The translations under genes were made by a program, and so were the position numbers. A DNA stretch of 64,000 nt from Lepidodermella squamata (taxonomy: Eukaryota; Gastrotricha), in the NCBI GenBank assembly GCA_047495785.1, contig JBLDXI010000003.1, positions 496,001-560,000 of the forward strand, in the 5' to 3' direction. This document shows, piece by piece, positions 12,381 to 23,623 of this stretch. Each line of letters opens with the position of its first letter. Positions within the stretch are counted from its first letter, which is position 1. A model generated the notes under the pieces. It had not been told where the DNA came from and made no database searches. It saw only the letters and a program-made list of their open reading frames with translations.

Positions 12381-12627
12381 ATTCAGCATCTAAAACTGTC
12401 TTAGGATCATATCTCGTCTAGTGGCTGAGATAACTTGGCCTCGTCAAATTTGCTGCTAAAATCAGGAGTCTTTCCCTTGTCTTTCCCTACTTCCATAAAG
12501 TTCGATTAAAGGTTCTGGACAGTTTAGGTTTCCTGAGCTTTCCAACCCTAATTTCATGTTTATGCCAGCAAATTTGAAAATGCCAACTAGATGAGATATG
12601 ATCATAACACAGTTTTAAATGCTGAAT
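12381..12627. repeat. foldback (inverted-repeat) element
   Basis: The left arm starts ATTCAGCATCTAAAACTGT and the right arm ends with its imperfect complement, ATGCTGAAT at 12627. The match continues inward through GATCATATCTCRTCTAG and a CAAATTTGCTG block. Arms are about 65-75 bp at roughly 80% identity, with a spacer of about 110 bp. The element is probably a MITE; no coding sequence. Confidence 0.6.
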
Positions 12628-13657
12628 ACTATGGTAAAATAATTTCGAATATTACGTAACCGGAAAGCCGTTTAAGTGCGAATATCCGCTCCGATTTTTC
12701 CTTATTATTCGAATATTGAATCATTAGTAGATTTGAATAATTATATTAGTTGGTAAATTAGAAATGCTCGTAAAAAATCAATCAGAATATTGATAAGTAG
12801 AACTTCCTCAACGGTACAATCAATTTCGATTCCAGGTGTAGTACAAGCATTCCCCTCTCTGAGTTCTTGCTCAATTATTGGAAGTGATAACGAGATTCAG
12901 GGAACGTTAATTGCAGCAAATTGTGCGATACTAGTAATAGCTACGCTCGAAAATGCACTTGAAATAATGCTAAAGAATGCCGCTCCATTATAGGGAAAAA
13001 TTTGGGGAAAATTTGAAAACAGTGGAATGAAAACAAAACATCTTTTAGCGGAACCAAATTTGCATTTTGCCCAAGTCAAAATATGCCAATTTGAATAATT
13101 ATATTTTGGATTTTTTGTGATTTTTTGAATAATTCTACAAAGACATGAGTTCTGAATTGAATAATCTGTCTTATAGAGAATTTTACACTGAATTTACCGG
13201 TAATTTCTTCATAATAATTATGGCCAATATTCGAAAAGAGGTTTCTAGCAACTAGAAAATTCCTAACTTTTGCTCCGCGGAACAGTCCAGTACAGCATAT
13301 TAGGTTCCGCTCACCGGTGATTTGGCTCTGGTAAAATGAGGACCCAGATGAAAATTGTTTGAAGTTGAAGTTTGAAAACAACTTTGGGATTTGGGGTCGC
13401 GTGATTCTTTCACTGCACTTTCTGAGTCCTAGATAGTTTCGGTTCAGTAGCCCAGATCAGAAACCAAATTAGTCACAAATTTAAATTTATTAAATAAAAT
13501 CAGGACAGCATTAAAAGCCTGTATTACATAGAAGGAATATTTTAGAGTTGGAGAAATTCCCGGCATGTACTATTAGACTGGGTGAGCCAAGTGCACACCC
13601 GTAATTTATGGTTTCTAAATTTGAGACTCCGGCACTATTATATTACCCCTAAATATG

Positions 13658-13752
13658 GTTTTTCGAGTTTCTAGAATCTCAATTTTTGTTTATCATGCCT
13701 AACCGATAGACCTTCATGTTACGCACATTTCGCGCTATGAGCGGTCAGTTTA
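13658..13752 (+). repeat. dispersed repeat, copy 1
   Basis: The segment from TTTTTCGAGTTT to GAGCGGTCAGTTT is homologous, in opposite orientation, to 17745-17849. Shared blocks include ATCATGCCTAA and CGGTCAGTTT. It is non-coding. Confidence 0.55.
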
Positions 13753-13925
13753 CAAATTATACTTCATCTTATAGCGCTTAAATTTACTGCTGGAACCTCA
13801 TTTTTAGGTGTGCAAATATTTGAAGCCTATATAAATTCAATTTCTAATTTCTAACGCATCTCTGAAAATCTAGGTTTCGTTGAGAATTTTTCATTGTCCC
13901 TTACATTTTTTCTCATTTTGCGGCG

Positions 13926-14098
13926 TTACTACTGCAACGAACGCGCGTTTTGCGTACGCACTTGCGATAAGAGTGCGCGCGCGCAATAATAGGCAATTAA
14001 CACGGCGCCGCTAATACGGGGACAACACGCTGAAAAACGCGCGCGCGCTTTTCTTATCGCACTCGCGTTATCGCGCGCAGCTACTGCGTTCGTTGTTT
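13926..14098. repeat. GC-rich imperfect foldback
   Basis: CAACGAACGCG and TTGCGATAAGAGTGCGCGCGC on the left pair imperfectly with CGCGCGC...CTTATCGCACTCGCG and GCGTTCGTTG on the right. The element is strongly CpG/GC-rich in an AT-rich setting, about 250 bp upstream of the ankyrin/SOCS gene. It could be a MITE or a structured promoter region. Confidence 0.4.
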
Positions 14099-14348
14099 AC
14101 ATTTCTAAAATGTCACAGCAACAACAGCCGCAGAAACGCAATACACTAATAATAATGGCATCAAGGCCGCCGCGGTCAAATTAGATTTATAAGTGTTATT
14201 TACCTGGGCACACAAATAAAAATACTAATAATAATAATAATTTCAGCATTACAGCTGAAAAATTTAGCTTGCGATAAACATTACAACATATTGTATGATG
14301 AAAACGAGCTTTGTTTTATCAGCTTAAATTGTCAAAAAATACGCAGAA

Positions 14349-15386
14349 ATGGCCTTATCAGATAGCGTTGTTGTAGTCACCCTGCGACGACTGGTAGACA
14401 TGGTCAATTTATTACAACTCGGCGTTGAAGAACAAACTATGACTCAAACGCGAGCTATTTACGACGCGATTCGTAGCAAAAATTCGAGAATTTACGAAAT
14501 TCTGAAAAATTTCCGCGATTTTTCTCAACCGCTCAACGACCACGGCTGGACGATTTTACACGCGGCGAGTTGCTATGGAAACGCTGAATTACTGGAATTT
14601 TTGTTTCAATTCGATAATTTCAACGTCGAAATTCGAACGAAAGACGGCAAAACTCCGCTTTTGATCGCTTGTGAAATCGGAAATTTTGATACTACTAAAT
14701 TTCTCGTCGAATCGGGTCACGCTTCACTGGCTGCGCAGGATAATAACGGAAATTCTGCCTTAATGTTGTCGATAACCACCGAAAATAAGTTATTAATCGA
14801 TTTTTTAGTCGGAAAATCAGCAATTTCCGATATCAGTCTCCGCAATCGAGAAAATCAATCAGCCCTGGATTCGATTATCGATTTTATCAACATCGATAGC
14901 TCACGTGAGAGGAACGATTTTTCACGATCGATTGCGTGTTCGATAATCAAAAAAGGAGGTCACGTGACTGCACATAATTTATGCAAATTTCTTCATTACC
15001 TCAGCGCGCCGTTTTTTGCCGATTGTCTCTCACTTTGCGTTCAATCTGGAAATCGGATAATTTTCGATGAAACTGATGAAGATCGGTTATTGGAAATTTT
15101 TCGGAGATTATCGACTTATCGATTTAATCGGAAATTCGATTTGATGAGCTGGCTCGTTTTTTCGCTTGATTTACGCGGAAATAAATTAGTGGCAATGGAT
15201 TCAAAATTTTCGAGCGGGTTTTTCGATCGATTCGCACTGTCAATCGACTCGCTTCAATCGAAATGCCGGCGGGTGATTTTGAACAGCTTAACAGTTGGTT
15301 ATGATAACAGGAAACAGGCATTTCTTGAACTCGGACTCATTTTACCTCCGGTTTTAATTGATTTTTTGAAATTTTCGAAGCAATAA
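14349..15386 (+). CDS. ankyrin-repeat and SOCS-box protein (ASB-like), intronless
   Basis: A single 345-residue ORF. Residues of about 75-165 hold consecutive ankyrin repeats with the usual core words: GWTILHAASCYGNAELLEFL, GKTPLLIACEIGNFDTTKFL and GNSALMLSITTENKLLIDFL. The last 40 residues (CRRVILNSLTVGYD ... LILPPVLIDFLKF) fit a SOCS box: the CRxxI start and an LPPxLxxFL end. By family knowledge the SOCS box docks Elongin B/C and Cullin-5, and the ankyrin repeats choose the substrate for ubiquitination; that role is inferred. The gene lacks introns, like its paralogue at 47082, which suggests spread by duplication of an intronless parent. A decayed 3' copy lies at 26858. Confidence 0.75.
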   Translation: MALSDSVVVVTLRRLVDMVNLLQLGVEEQTMTQTRAIYDAIRSKNSRIYEILKNFRDFSQPLNDHGWTILHAASCYGNAELLEFLFQFDNFNVEIRTKDGKTPLLIACEIGNFDTTKFLVESGHASLAAQDNNGNSALMLSITTENKLLIDFLVGKSAISDISLRNRENQSALDSIIDFINIDSSRERNDFSRSIACSIIKKGGHVTAHNLCKFLHYLSAPFFADCLSLCVQSGNRIIFDETDEDRLLEIFRRLSTYRFNRKFDLMSWLVFSLDLRGNKLVAMDSKFSSGFFDRFALSIDSLQSKCRRVILNSLTVGYDNRKQAFLELGLILPPVLIDFLKFSKQ

Positions 15387-15639
15387 AATTTCCAATTATT
15401 TCCAAGATTTGTTTTCGTTTTTTTTTAGAAATTTTGCTGATTTTATTTCGAATTTTTCATCTCAACGATAGCTGCAGTAGAAAGAAAAATTAGTACGTTA
15501 AAAATTGAAATTGAAACTTTTCCTGCAGCGGCTTACATTGGAGTTGTCCCAAGAGGTTAAAGAATCGACATTGGGCGAAAAAATAGCTACATCATCAGTG
15601 AGCAGTTTATTAAATTGAATGCCGAGCAATTGCACGGAG

Positions 15640-15725
15640 GCCGGCAGCGCGGTTGCAGCACGGAAATGTGAACGTATGTTCGCTAACCGAACCTGAAAAT
15701 ATTCGAATTTTTATCATTCAAAAAT
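15640..15725 (+). repeat. dispersed repeat shared with 23425-23520
   Basis: GCAGCACGGAAATGTGA, CGCTAWCCGAACCTGAAA and a following ATTCRAAAAT block occur in the same order here and at about 23425-23520. Similarity is roughly 80%. It is non-coding. Confidence 0.5.
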
Positions 15726-15732
15726 TCGCATA

Positions 15733-16597
15733 TACACCTTTTTTCCTTTGCAATTTCATTATTTTTATTAAAGAAAAACGCGTTTATTTTTTCATGATCA
15801 TCAGCGTATTCATTTAATTCATTTTCTTACTTTTTTCTACCTAAGAATTTACTCGATCTTCGAAGGTTCGCTGTATGCGAATACGAAACCCGAATGGGAT
15901 GAATTATATATCAAATTGAAGCTAGATATATAATCTTTTCAAATATGCGATCAGATCGGCAAAATCATTATTTGTTTCGCAGAAACTAAGCAGTAAGTAG
16001 AATGAACTGCAAAGATGTTTTCCTTGGATAGTTTTTATATTTTATAGGTATAAGGCCCCTCCCTCCTCCCCAAAAATGATTAGAACAATCAGGCGAAGGT
16101 GATATCTCGAGTAGAAGCGATAGAACCTCAAAAAATTTGGCTTTAGTAGCATTTTGGGCAATAGCTTACGCGGGTGCTGAGGTAGTTTTCACAAATGTTG
16201 CTTTGGTTTCTTCATGAAATGATGAAATTAGCGAAGACTAAGTAATAGAATAGTTCCTTAGCAGTTATTTGTTGAAAAATAAACATAATTGTAGGTAAAA
16301 TCAGAAGAAACTTTCCGAACAACCAGTCGGCTAAAACGTTGAATACCTTCAAGAACAAAATAGCATCCAGTATTTTAATATCACAGCTAGATAGATTATA
16401 TATCTAGCTTCAATTTGATATATAGTTCATCCCATTCGGGTTTCGTATTCGCATACAGCGAACCTTCGAAGATCGAGTAAATCCTTAGGTAGAAAAAAGT
16501 AAGAAAATGAATAAAGTGAATACGCTGATAATCATGAAAAAATAAGCGCGTGTTTCTTTAATAAAAATAATGAAATTGCAAAGGAAAAAAGGTGTAT
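15733..16597. repeat. large inverted repeat (204-bp arms, 458-bp spacer)
   Basis: The left arm is 15733-15935 and the right arm 16394-16597. They are reverse complements with only a handful of differences, including the blocks GGTTCGCTGTATGCGAATAC and TTACTCGATCTTCGAAGG. The structure could extrude a long hairpin. The high identity implies recent origin or gene conversion. No transposase lies in the spacer. Confidence 0.8.
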
Positions 16598-16730
16598 CAA
16601 TTTTCCTGAAATTAAATTAAAACAAATAATTTCTAAATAATTTGGAAACAATTTGAAAAATCGAAAATTTGAAAAATCGATTTTGAAATTTGTTGAAAAT
16701 ATAAACAATTCTACGTAAATATTTATTTCA

Positions 16731-17024
16731 TTAATTTTCATAGTTCTTGCGAGAATTTCCCAATGAAATCACCTTGGCGTAGTAAATGGTACCGCCGGCT
16801 TCTTGCGTAGCGTAGCTTTCGACGCAGAATTCACTAATAGTAACCGAGCCGTAAAAAGCAGCAAAAGCTTGTCTCACCTGGGGCGATGCGATAATTTTCA
16901 CGCTCTCATCACCCTGACTGTCCGGTACTTGGACAGAACCAGCGCCGCCGGCGTTTGCAAACTGGCAAAGAGTGGGTGAAAAAGCGAAACTTGCAGCGAT
17001 TAACAAGTTGCAAAACAACAGCAT
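16731..17024 (-). CDS. secreted cystatin-like protein
   Basis: 97 residues, one exon. The start gives a signal peptide (MLLFCNLLIAASFAFSPTLC). The mature part has a Gly-rich N-terminus (NAGGAGSV), a helix-like QVRQAFAAFYG and a SYATQEAGGTIYYAKV strand pair. That last block matches the cystatin/stefin SYATQVVAGTNYYxKV core, with QEAGG in place of QxVxG. Cystatins block papain-type cysteine proteases. The mutated central loop and the early stop (no second PW hairpin) leave inhibitory activity doubtful. A frameshifted copy lies at 25207-25472. Confidence 0.6.
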   Translation of the reverse strand: MLLFCNLLIAASFAFSPTLCQFANAGGAGSVQVPDSQGDESVKIIASPQVRQAFAAFYGSVTISEFCVESYATQEAGGTIYYAKVISLGNSRKNYEN

Positions 17025-17420
17025 GACTCATTGAAATATTGATTTGAAATATCGAAAATATTGAAAAACTGAATGCTTGTGCAAATGATAATAAAAAGGA
17101 GCTGCGAAATTGCCTCAATTTTGAGTTTGAAAAATTCAAGTCAGCAAGCAAAATCATGTTTAACTGATTTTTTTTTGAAACCATAACAAAAGGCACGTTG
17201 ATTTCGAAATTAGAACGCCGGCTGAAATCTTGATGTCATGAATTATTTAGGAAATGAATGAAAAAAATACCAGCTCATTAAAGTTTCAGCGGGCGCGTCT
17301 GTGAAATCGTCACCAGGGACAATTTTTCAAAGGTCGGTACCATTGCACTTTTTCTACTGCGAGTTTATGTTCTTATACTTATATTATACTGTAACGCTTC
17401 GTATGAACACGAAACTCGAA

Positions 17421-17452
17421 TTACCCTAAGCCTAACCTTAACCCTAAACTTA
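17421..17452. repeat. degenerate CCCTAA telomere-like tract
   Basis: Variants of CCCTAA/CCTTAA repeat about five times after ACTCGAATTA. The same flank and a longer tract occur at 30665. The flank GTTTGGCTAAAAAACACG follows both. Confidence 0.6.
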
Positions 17453-17744
17453 ATTCCTCATCACAGTTTGGCTAAAAAACACGATTTTATGAAAATAATA
17501 TGCATGGAAGTGCACTTTGTTTTTTATATTCTTTGAGATTTTGACACTTCAGCTTTTTTGATTGATATACTGATGCCCTTCCTGAACCTAGCATCTTTTG
17601 TTTTAGCAACCTGGCGCCCTAAGCTACGTAGGAAACTTATCGATGTTGGGTTCCACGACGGCTGATATCTGAAGAATCACAGATTTGTAAAATCGATACT
17701 TGCAATCGATATCGGCTCTGCAGGCTGAAGCATAACTCATCCAG

Positions 17745-17849
17745 AAACTGACCGCTCGTAGCGCAAATAACGCGTAATATGAAGATCTAGTGATTAGGCA
17801 TGATAACAAACAAATTTAGACTCTAGAGAAGACACGAAACTCGAAAAAG
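17745..17849 (-). repeat. dispersed repeat, copy 2
   Basis: It is an inverted, diverged copy of 13658-13752, from AAACTGACCGCTC to CGAAACTCGAAAAA. Confidence 0.55.
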
Positions 17850-18514
17850 AGGCAAATGGAAATTTAGAGCTGAGACCCTGTAATATTAATAGGTTTCGAA
17901 ATAAATATTATAAAATAATCTGAAAATCATTCATTTTTTGGAAATTTGCTAAGAAAATATCACCGATTTTCAGCTTTACAATGGTTAAAAATGAGCTGTT
18001 TCGATAACGTCTTCCGAGCATTTCATTGAAGGTCCAGCCTAGCGACAGGAAGTGTCTGAAAGGTCTCCTGGGACATTTTTTCCAAATATCTTAGCACGAG
18101 GTGGCTTTTGTTTGATGTATGGTTCGAGAGGGAAATTCGATCCCTAGAACGGGGACTTGTAACTTTTTCTCCAATCTCTCATGTCAATCGAAATCCGATT
18201 GTGTAGTGCTGTTTCTTGCGTTATTTTGACCTTACTCGTGTACAGACGATTCCTACGCCTTTCCGCTAGATTATAAATTCTATTCCAATGTAAACATTGA
18301 AAACTGCTCCCAAGTATATTAATTCATCTTAACAAATTTAAGAAAACTGTCTCTGTGGGCAAGTTCAAAACAACCGCATTGTTTCAGCTGGAGGCGTGGG
18401 TGCTAACCTGATGCGAGTACATCCCATGCTAGGTGCATCGGGTAGCTGTATTTCTCACATTTTAATTCCATCATTTTTCTTGTTTTTTACCATTCGAATT
18501 TTCATCTCTTCGCC

Positions 18515-18936
18515 ATGTTCTTGAAGGCAATTGTTCTTGCAATGGCCATTGCATTGGCAGCCTGTCAAAGTAAGTAAGAATGCTTATAGCGGTATCCGCT
18601 AAGCTCAAAACACTGCCTTAAATTTCATTTAATCGAACTGTTCATTCTGCGATAATCTTTCTTGGAATTTCTTGACCATCCATTATGCATCTGTGCTTTA
18701 CAGACCTGCCTGGATACGGCGAGGTGAAGGCTAGCTGCGAGATGTCCAAGGCTGATAACCTACTCGGCGGTGTTATCAGCAATCGCTCGCTGAAAGACTG
18801 CGCCACGGAATGCACGAACCAAGCTCAGTGCCGAGGCTTCACCTCCAACCCGGCCAAGCTGCTGTGCAAGCTTTACACGAGTTGTTCCGGTGTCGGCAAA
18901 TATCTTCAAGGCGAGGTGTATTACATTAAAAAGTGA
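18515..18936 (+). CDS. small secreted PAN/apple-domain protein
   Basis: Exons 18515-18569 and 18704-18936 join in phase 1; the product is 95 residues. Exon 1 is almost exactly a signal peptide (MFLKAIVLAMAIALAACQ). Exon 2 is one PAN/apple-like domain with six cysteines in the order KASCEMS, LKDCATEC, QCRGF, LLCKLYTSC. PAN domains bind proteins or carbohydrates outside the cell; no ligand can be named. An AATAAA signal follows at about 19023. Its relatives lie at 27442 (intact) and 31070 (broken), and the upstream few hundred bases are conserved among the three. Confidence 0.7.
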
Positions 18937-19434
18937 GGAATGCTCGAGGTTCGAATGGGAATGACAGCTTTGTAAAATCTCTTTGTGAGAGCGCAGCAGA
19001 GCTCAGTGTGTGTTGAGTTGAGGAATAAAATCATCCGGTATCACTGGTTGCTTTTCCATACCGCGGGGTCGAGTGGTGGAAACAGGTCTGGTTGACCGGC
19101 CGGTAAATTGACTGGTTGCCGGTTGGGCCAGGTCGCGGTTTGGGTATGGGTATGGCTAAATTCTGGAAGGGTAGTAATTATCCTTGGTCTGCATCAATCG
19201 CCACAGTGTTTTCAGTGAAATTCAGGATTTAAGAGGTTCACAATTATTGAAAGACTTGTTCAATTAAATAAAGGGACTCTGCTAATTTATGCTGCTTTAC
19301 GCCTGGCAGAATAAATCTTGGGACCGGTTAAAAGCCGGTCAAACCCCGGTCAACCGCGTCGGTACACCGAATGCCGGTGGATGACATGGATGTGGGTTAG
19401 GTCGAGTTTTTCCGACCAGTTTCCACCTCTGGAG

Positions 19435-19640
19435 TTCAACTGAAGGTAACACTATCGACTTTTACCCTTTCAATCTTCGATTGTTGTCAGCATTTGGCGA
19501 ATAAATGTTGCCGGAAGATGAATAATTGCGTACTCCATGTGCCTATGTCGAAGGTTCTGCTATTAGGATATGGCTGACGTCGATGTATCAAATGATGCCA
19601 CGTTTTTAGCTTGATTGCGCTTATAAATGTTAGCAAATGG
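19435..19640 (+). pseudogene. fragment of SGNH-hydrolase gene 3' end
   Basis: The sequence aligns with the last part of the intact gene at 36797-38398: CAACTGAAGGTAACACTATC, the CTTCGATTGTTG block and the GAAGATGAA...CCATGTGCC block. It ends in the TGATTGCGCTTATAAATGTT terminus. Frameshifts and stops break it. It sits between the PAN gene and the chimeric receptor gene, the same order as at 31-34 kb. Confidence 0.65.
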
Positions 19641-19843
19641 GAAGCAAATAAAATGCATCTCTTTTACCCCGCAGTTTATTAACAGAGCAGACATTTTCAA
19701 TAGGCGTTAACGAGCGCCTGAATATCTATCGAGGGGGCATGCAAAGATTGCCGTTTGAATTTTCCACGTGTTTCAAGCCAAGAAAATATAGACGTATTAT
19801 CGGTTATCCTTTATTAAAGTTTGACAAAGTAATATGCGCAACG

Positions 19844-21891
19844 TCACTTTAAAATATTCGGCAGCGGGCTAACAGTATTTGTTTGCTGAGCTATTTGCGC
19901 TGCAACAGACAGAAACCCTCTCCGGATGTGTAAAGTGAGGTCGTAGCATTTCGAAAACAGCTCTATTTTGCGGCATGTCTCCTCCGCATCGCCTGTTGAC
20001 TCAGAGGACCATAACATGAGCAGCTCCTGGTACATCTGCTTCTGTAAATGAATAATCCGACCAGCTATCGATGCGTCATCAACTGAAAGAAACAATCGTG
20101 AAGCTTATAGAAAACTGGAAGAAATTTGGATGAATTGCCATGAAAGAATAAGATTCCCAGAATGAGCGAAATCTCAATGAAAGACGGATTCAATTGAGCG
20201 AGACACTCAGCCAACCGACTACATGCGACGAAAGTTGACTGAAGGAGAAATATATGAAAATTTCTGTCATTTGAGCAGGAATTCGAAAACCCCATAATTT
20301 TAACATTTTCCTCTGCGTAGAAAATCCACTGCCCAATCGGTCATTTACCTGATACCTGATGTCAAACCTGAGCGATTATCTCAAGAACAGAGCCGAATAA
20401 GGCGAAGCAAAGGTTTTTCAACGTGATTAAATCTACATAGAAATGTATTCTTCGCTTCGAAGAATCCCTTTCATTATTCGAAGTAATACTACTCATGAAA
20501 TCTTAGCGGATGACAAATTTGGCGAAATTGGCGAAAAATCGCCACGGTTGACTAAGCCTGGTCCTGGTGAACCCTATTACTGACAAACGCATCCACTTTC
20601 ATCCATTTTGCTGATTATTGTAATAAGATTTCCTCAAGCCAAGGTAGACATTGACAACATCCTGGGGTTGTAGTAGCAATGACGGACAAGATTTTCGAAC
20701 AGTACAAGCATTGGGATTTAACCCTTTCTCAGTGGGAAGGACGATTTCGGAATTTCGACTTTGAGAATACGCAGTAATTTCAATTTGATGAATTCTTGAT
20801 CGCCCTTTCGTGGAATATTGCTTTTCGATGTTGGCTACAAGGATCTGAGACTAGGACACCTTTATCTTGCATGGACAGGGCATAGTCAACCTGAGATTGA
20901 AATTTCGATTTTTTTCAACTTAAAATTTCATAGGTTTCTGATCGTTTTTTTGATCGAACGAAAAATACCGCCGTGTCAGTGATCGATGGAGACAAACGGA
21001 TTTCAAAATCGTGATCATGGTCTTCGAAAAACCCCAAGAAATGTCGTCAAATATTGTTTCTCCCGCAGATAAAAAATTCCGCTATGGAACAGCTAAAAGC
21101 TTCAGGTTTTCAAGAAAAAGGCAATAACTTACTTTCAGCATCGGGTATGATTGAAGGGTTATTGTCGAAAGCTCGTTAGACAGGCCGAGGGTTGAAGGAG
21201 GGCCCCCGTTAGGCAGGCGCTTTTTCTCGTCAATCTCTACTCCGTCGCAATACTCTAAAAACTGGATGAATTCCAGATATCCTTGACACATCCCTTTTTT
21301 GGTTGAAAAACAGTATTTCGAAAATGGAATTCGCAGCTTGTCGATACCCGATGAACTATAAAGAACTGACAAGAACTTGTAACCACGAAGTCGCACACTT
21401 TTCTTAGCCGAGTCGATTAGCTTCCTTATCGTTGAAGGAGCTCGATTGCTGGATCCGAAAATCGGATTAAAAAATGACTCTTCGAATTTTGTCATATAGC
21501 TTTCCACCAATGGCTCCGCAGCTGTTGGTTCACAGCTCGGTTTTCGTTCCGCCGTATTGAGATTGATGTTATTTGTCACATTCACCACGGATGGTGGAGA
21601 TGAAATTGGTTGAATCGTTGGAGTTTTAGGCTCAAGAATCTTCTTTTTTGCGATTAGCTTTGACTGATCAATCAACTCTTCAATTGATTGGGTTTTATCG
21701 ATGAAGGGGCAAGCAGAAGAGCTCATCAGATGATAACGCAAAGCCTTATTTGATTTCAAGGTCTTCGTGCATAAGGGACAAGGCCTCGGTAAACCAGAAC
21801 GACGCTTCGTAGAATGAGGCTTTTCGCGGCAAAACCGACCGAATGTTCTCTTCTGACTCTTCGCCTTCGTTGTCACGCGTGTGTTTGTCAT
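19844..21891 (-). CDS. chimeric gene: C2HC-finger ORF fused to nuclear-receptor ligand-domain exons
   Basis: Proposed exons 21891-21133, 20238-20139 and 20082-19844 join in phase (365 codons). Up to residue of about 225 the first exon is unlike the receptors nearby. It has basic residues, a zinc-finger-like CPLCTKTLKSNKALRYH with a trailing C, and a low-complexity middle. From about 21218 downward it is the third receptor exon (LPNGGPPSTLGLSNELSTIT). The ligand-domain exons STFVACSRLAECLAQLNPSF and VDDASIAGR...NILK follow. The DNA-binding and second exons of the receptor are absent. The second intron begins GC (CATG|GCAATT) where paralogues have GT, so it needs a GC-AG intron. The frame is open upstream to about 22017, so the 5' end is unsettled. 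It could be an expressed fusion or a receptor relic cut by an insertion. Confidence 0.5.
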
Positions 21892-22128
21892 AATTTCGTT
21901 TCCAGCAGCATCAACATCGATTAGGATATCTTTGTCGGAAACAACAGCTAACTTGAGCTGCTCTTCATCTAACTCGATGACGTGATTATCAACCTTCTTG
22001 CGGAAATCGTCAATGATTCAAACAACGCCGAATCGCTCAATTCAGCAAGCTTGACAAGAGATTGATACCTTAATTTGACAATCATTACTTTAACAAATCT
22101 ACATAAAAGCAAAACTTTCATATATGTT

Positions 22129-22943
22129 CTATTCGCTCAAGTCAGCCAAATTCAAGAGAGAACGAGCTTTTTTCACAACATTTCGCACCTTGCGGCCAAA
22201 CAACTTCGTACAATTTGTTCCCATTCTGGAATTGAGATAAACTGCGAAAGTTTCCGAGTCAAGGACATTATCATGTTCTCTCAAAACATCCTGCCCGATT
22301 TTCTTGATTTTGGCTTCGTCTTCAGAAGAGTACTTATTATCTTTGCGCTTAGAGTCGGGCTCTCCAGTTGACGCTTCGCCGTCAGTACTATCGAATTCCG
22401 CCGAAATCCTCACTCGTGGCTCTCTGGTTAATATCGACTTCGATCCGCTCCCTGACGAGCGCTTGATAATACCAGCCAAGGGCGACTTCGCAGTTGGCAA
22501 TGTACCCTTTTCAATTATCTCCATCGCCAATACAAGGATGTCTTTTAGATCGGATTTGTTCGCGCTAGAAAAGTCGAATTCCTTCTCGGCAACCTCCATT
22601 ACCAAAGGCTCCACGCCGACATTTTGGTCGAACCAAGCTACGATCGCCTGGTAGTTATATGAGAAATTCAACTCAGAACGTGAGAAATCACTTTCGCAGT
22701 CATTATTATATCTCTACTGGCGCATTTAACGGTTATCTTTAGCGCGAGTGGCTTTTTCGCTCCACCATCGGTTGGAAACTCTTCAAGGATTGCCCTGGTA
22801 AAATTAGCATAGCTCAAGTCGACGCCATCCACCTTAAAGGGAAAAATGAGCACGGTTGTGTACTCTTTTCCCCGATAATTTACCACACCTGGCAAGATGG
22901 ATTTACCAGCTGCTTTACCAGATTTACCACACCTGGTCATCAA
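22129..22943 (-). CDS. unrecognised gene or element, two overlapping ORFs
   Basis: Two minus-strand ORFs overlap by four bases. The first ends at 22668 after about 90 residues (ATG at 22940). The second runs to 22129 with about 180 residues and no ATG at its head. The second is charged and has a Ser/Lys-rich middle, then a helical end (KLFGRKVRNVVKKARSLLNL). No domain was recognised. A single frameshift or an unseen intron would unite them. The last 30 bp resemble 22035-22065, just ahead of the chimeric finger ORF, so both may belong to one duplicated gene or element. Confidence 0.35.
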
Positions 22944-23623
22944 GTTTTCCTATGGGATAGGCAATATATAATTAATAGAATTTATTAGGGTTATAAGATC
23001 GCGGCTACAGATACATACTCAATACTCACACAGCAAACGAACAGAACTGAACTGAACGGTCGACTCTAGCACGCACCAGGCACGCGTATCCACGGAGGAA
23101 ATTATCAAGGACAAATAAAACTTATCAGCGATAATCAAATTATTAAAAAAATATTTATAATGTTATTTTGGAAACACTAATGATTAATATACATATTATG
23201 GCCGCGGGGTTTTTCATGTATTTTTCACCGCTCGCAGATGTGGTTCTTTCCGTATTTTTTCCGTACATTTTCCTGCAAAAATCGTTCCGTACTTTTTCCG
23301 TAATTTTTCCGTACAAGTGATGAAAAAGTACGGAAAGAATCGCAATAAGTTTTTATCGCGCAAAAAATAGTCGGCATAGTGCAAAAAGATCACGTGTCTT
23401 ATATCAATCTACCATTGCTCATCAGAGGCTGGCAGTGGTCGCAGCACGGAAATGTGACGTTTGAGCTATTCGCTATCCGAACCTGAAATAAGTCGAATTG
23501 TTCATCATTCGAAAATGCCAACAAATCACTTATATATGAACTAGAGAGGTAAACATTTATTAAAAAATGTGGACTGCCTAATTCAATAATAATTAGGTTG
23601 CCTTGCGACACAGTGAGTATACA
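22944..23623. other. intergenic, simple TTCCGTA-rich tract
   Basis: TTTTTCCGTA-like words recur between about 23240 and 23335, on both strands. The stretch 23425-23520 is the dispersed repeat shared with 15640. No gene is seen. Confidence 0.4.

Larger units (their letters stand above)
17025..18514. other. intergenic, repeat-bearing
   Basis: No gene is supported. The stretch holds a telomere-like tract (17421) and dispersed repeat copy 2 (17745). From 18294 it carries a 5'-flanking block conserved, at high similarity, upstream of all three PAN genes. Confidence 0.45.
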
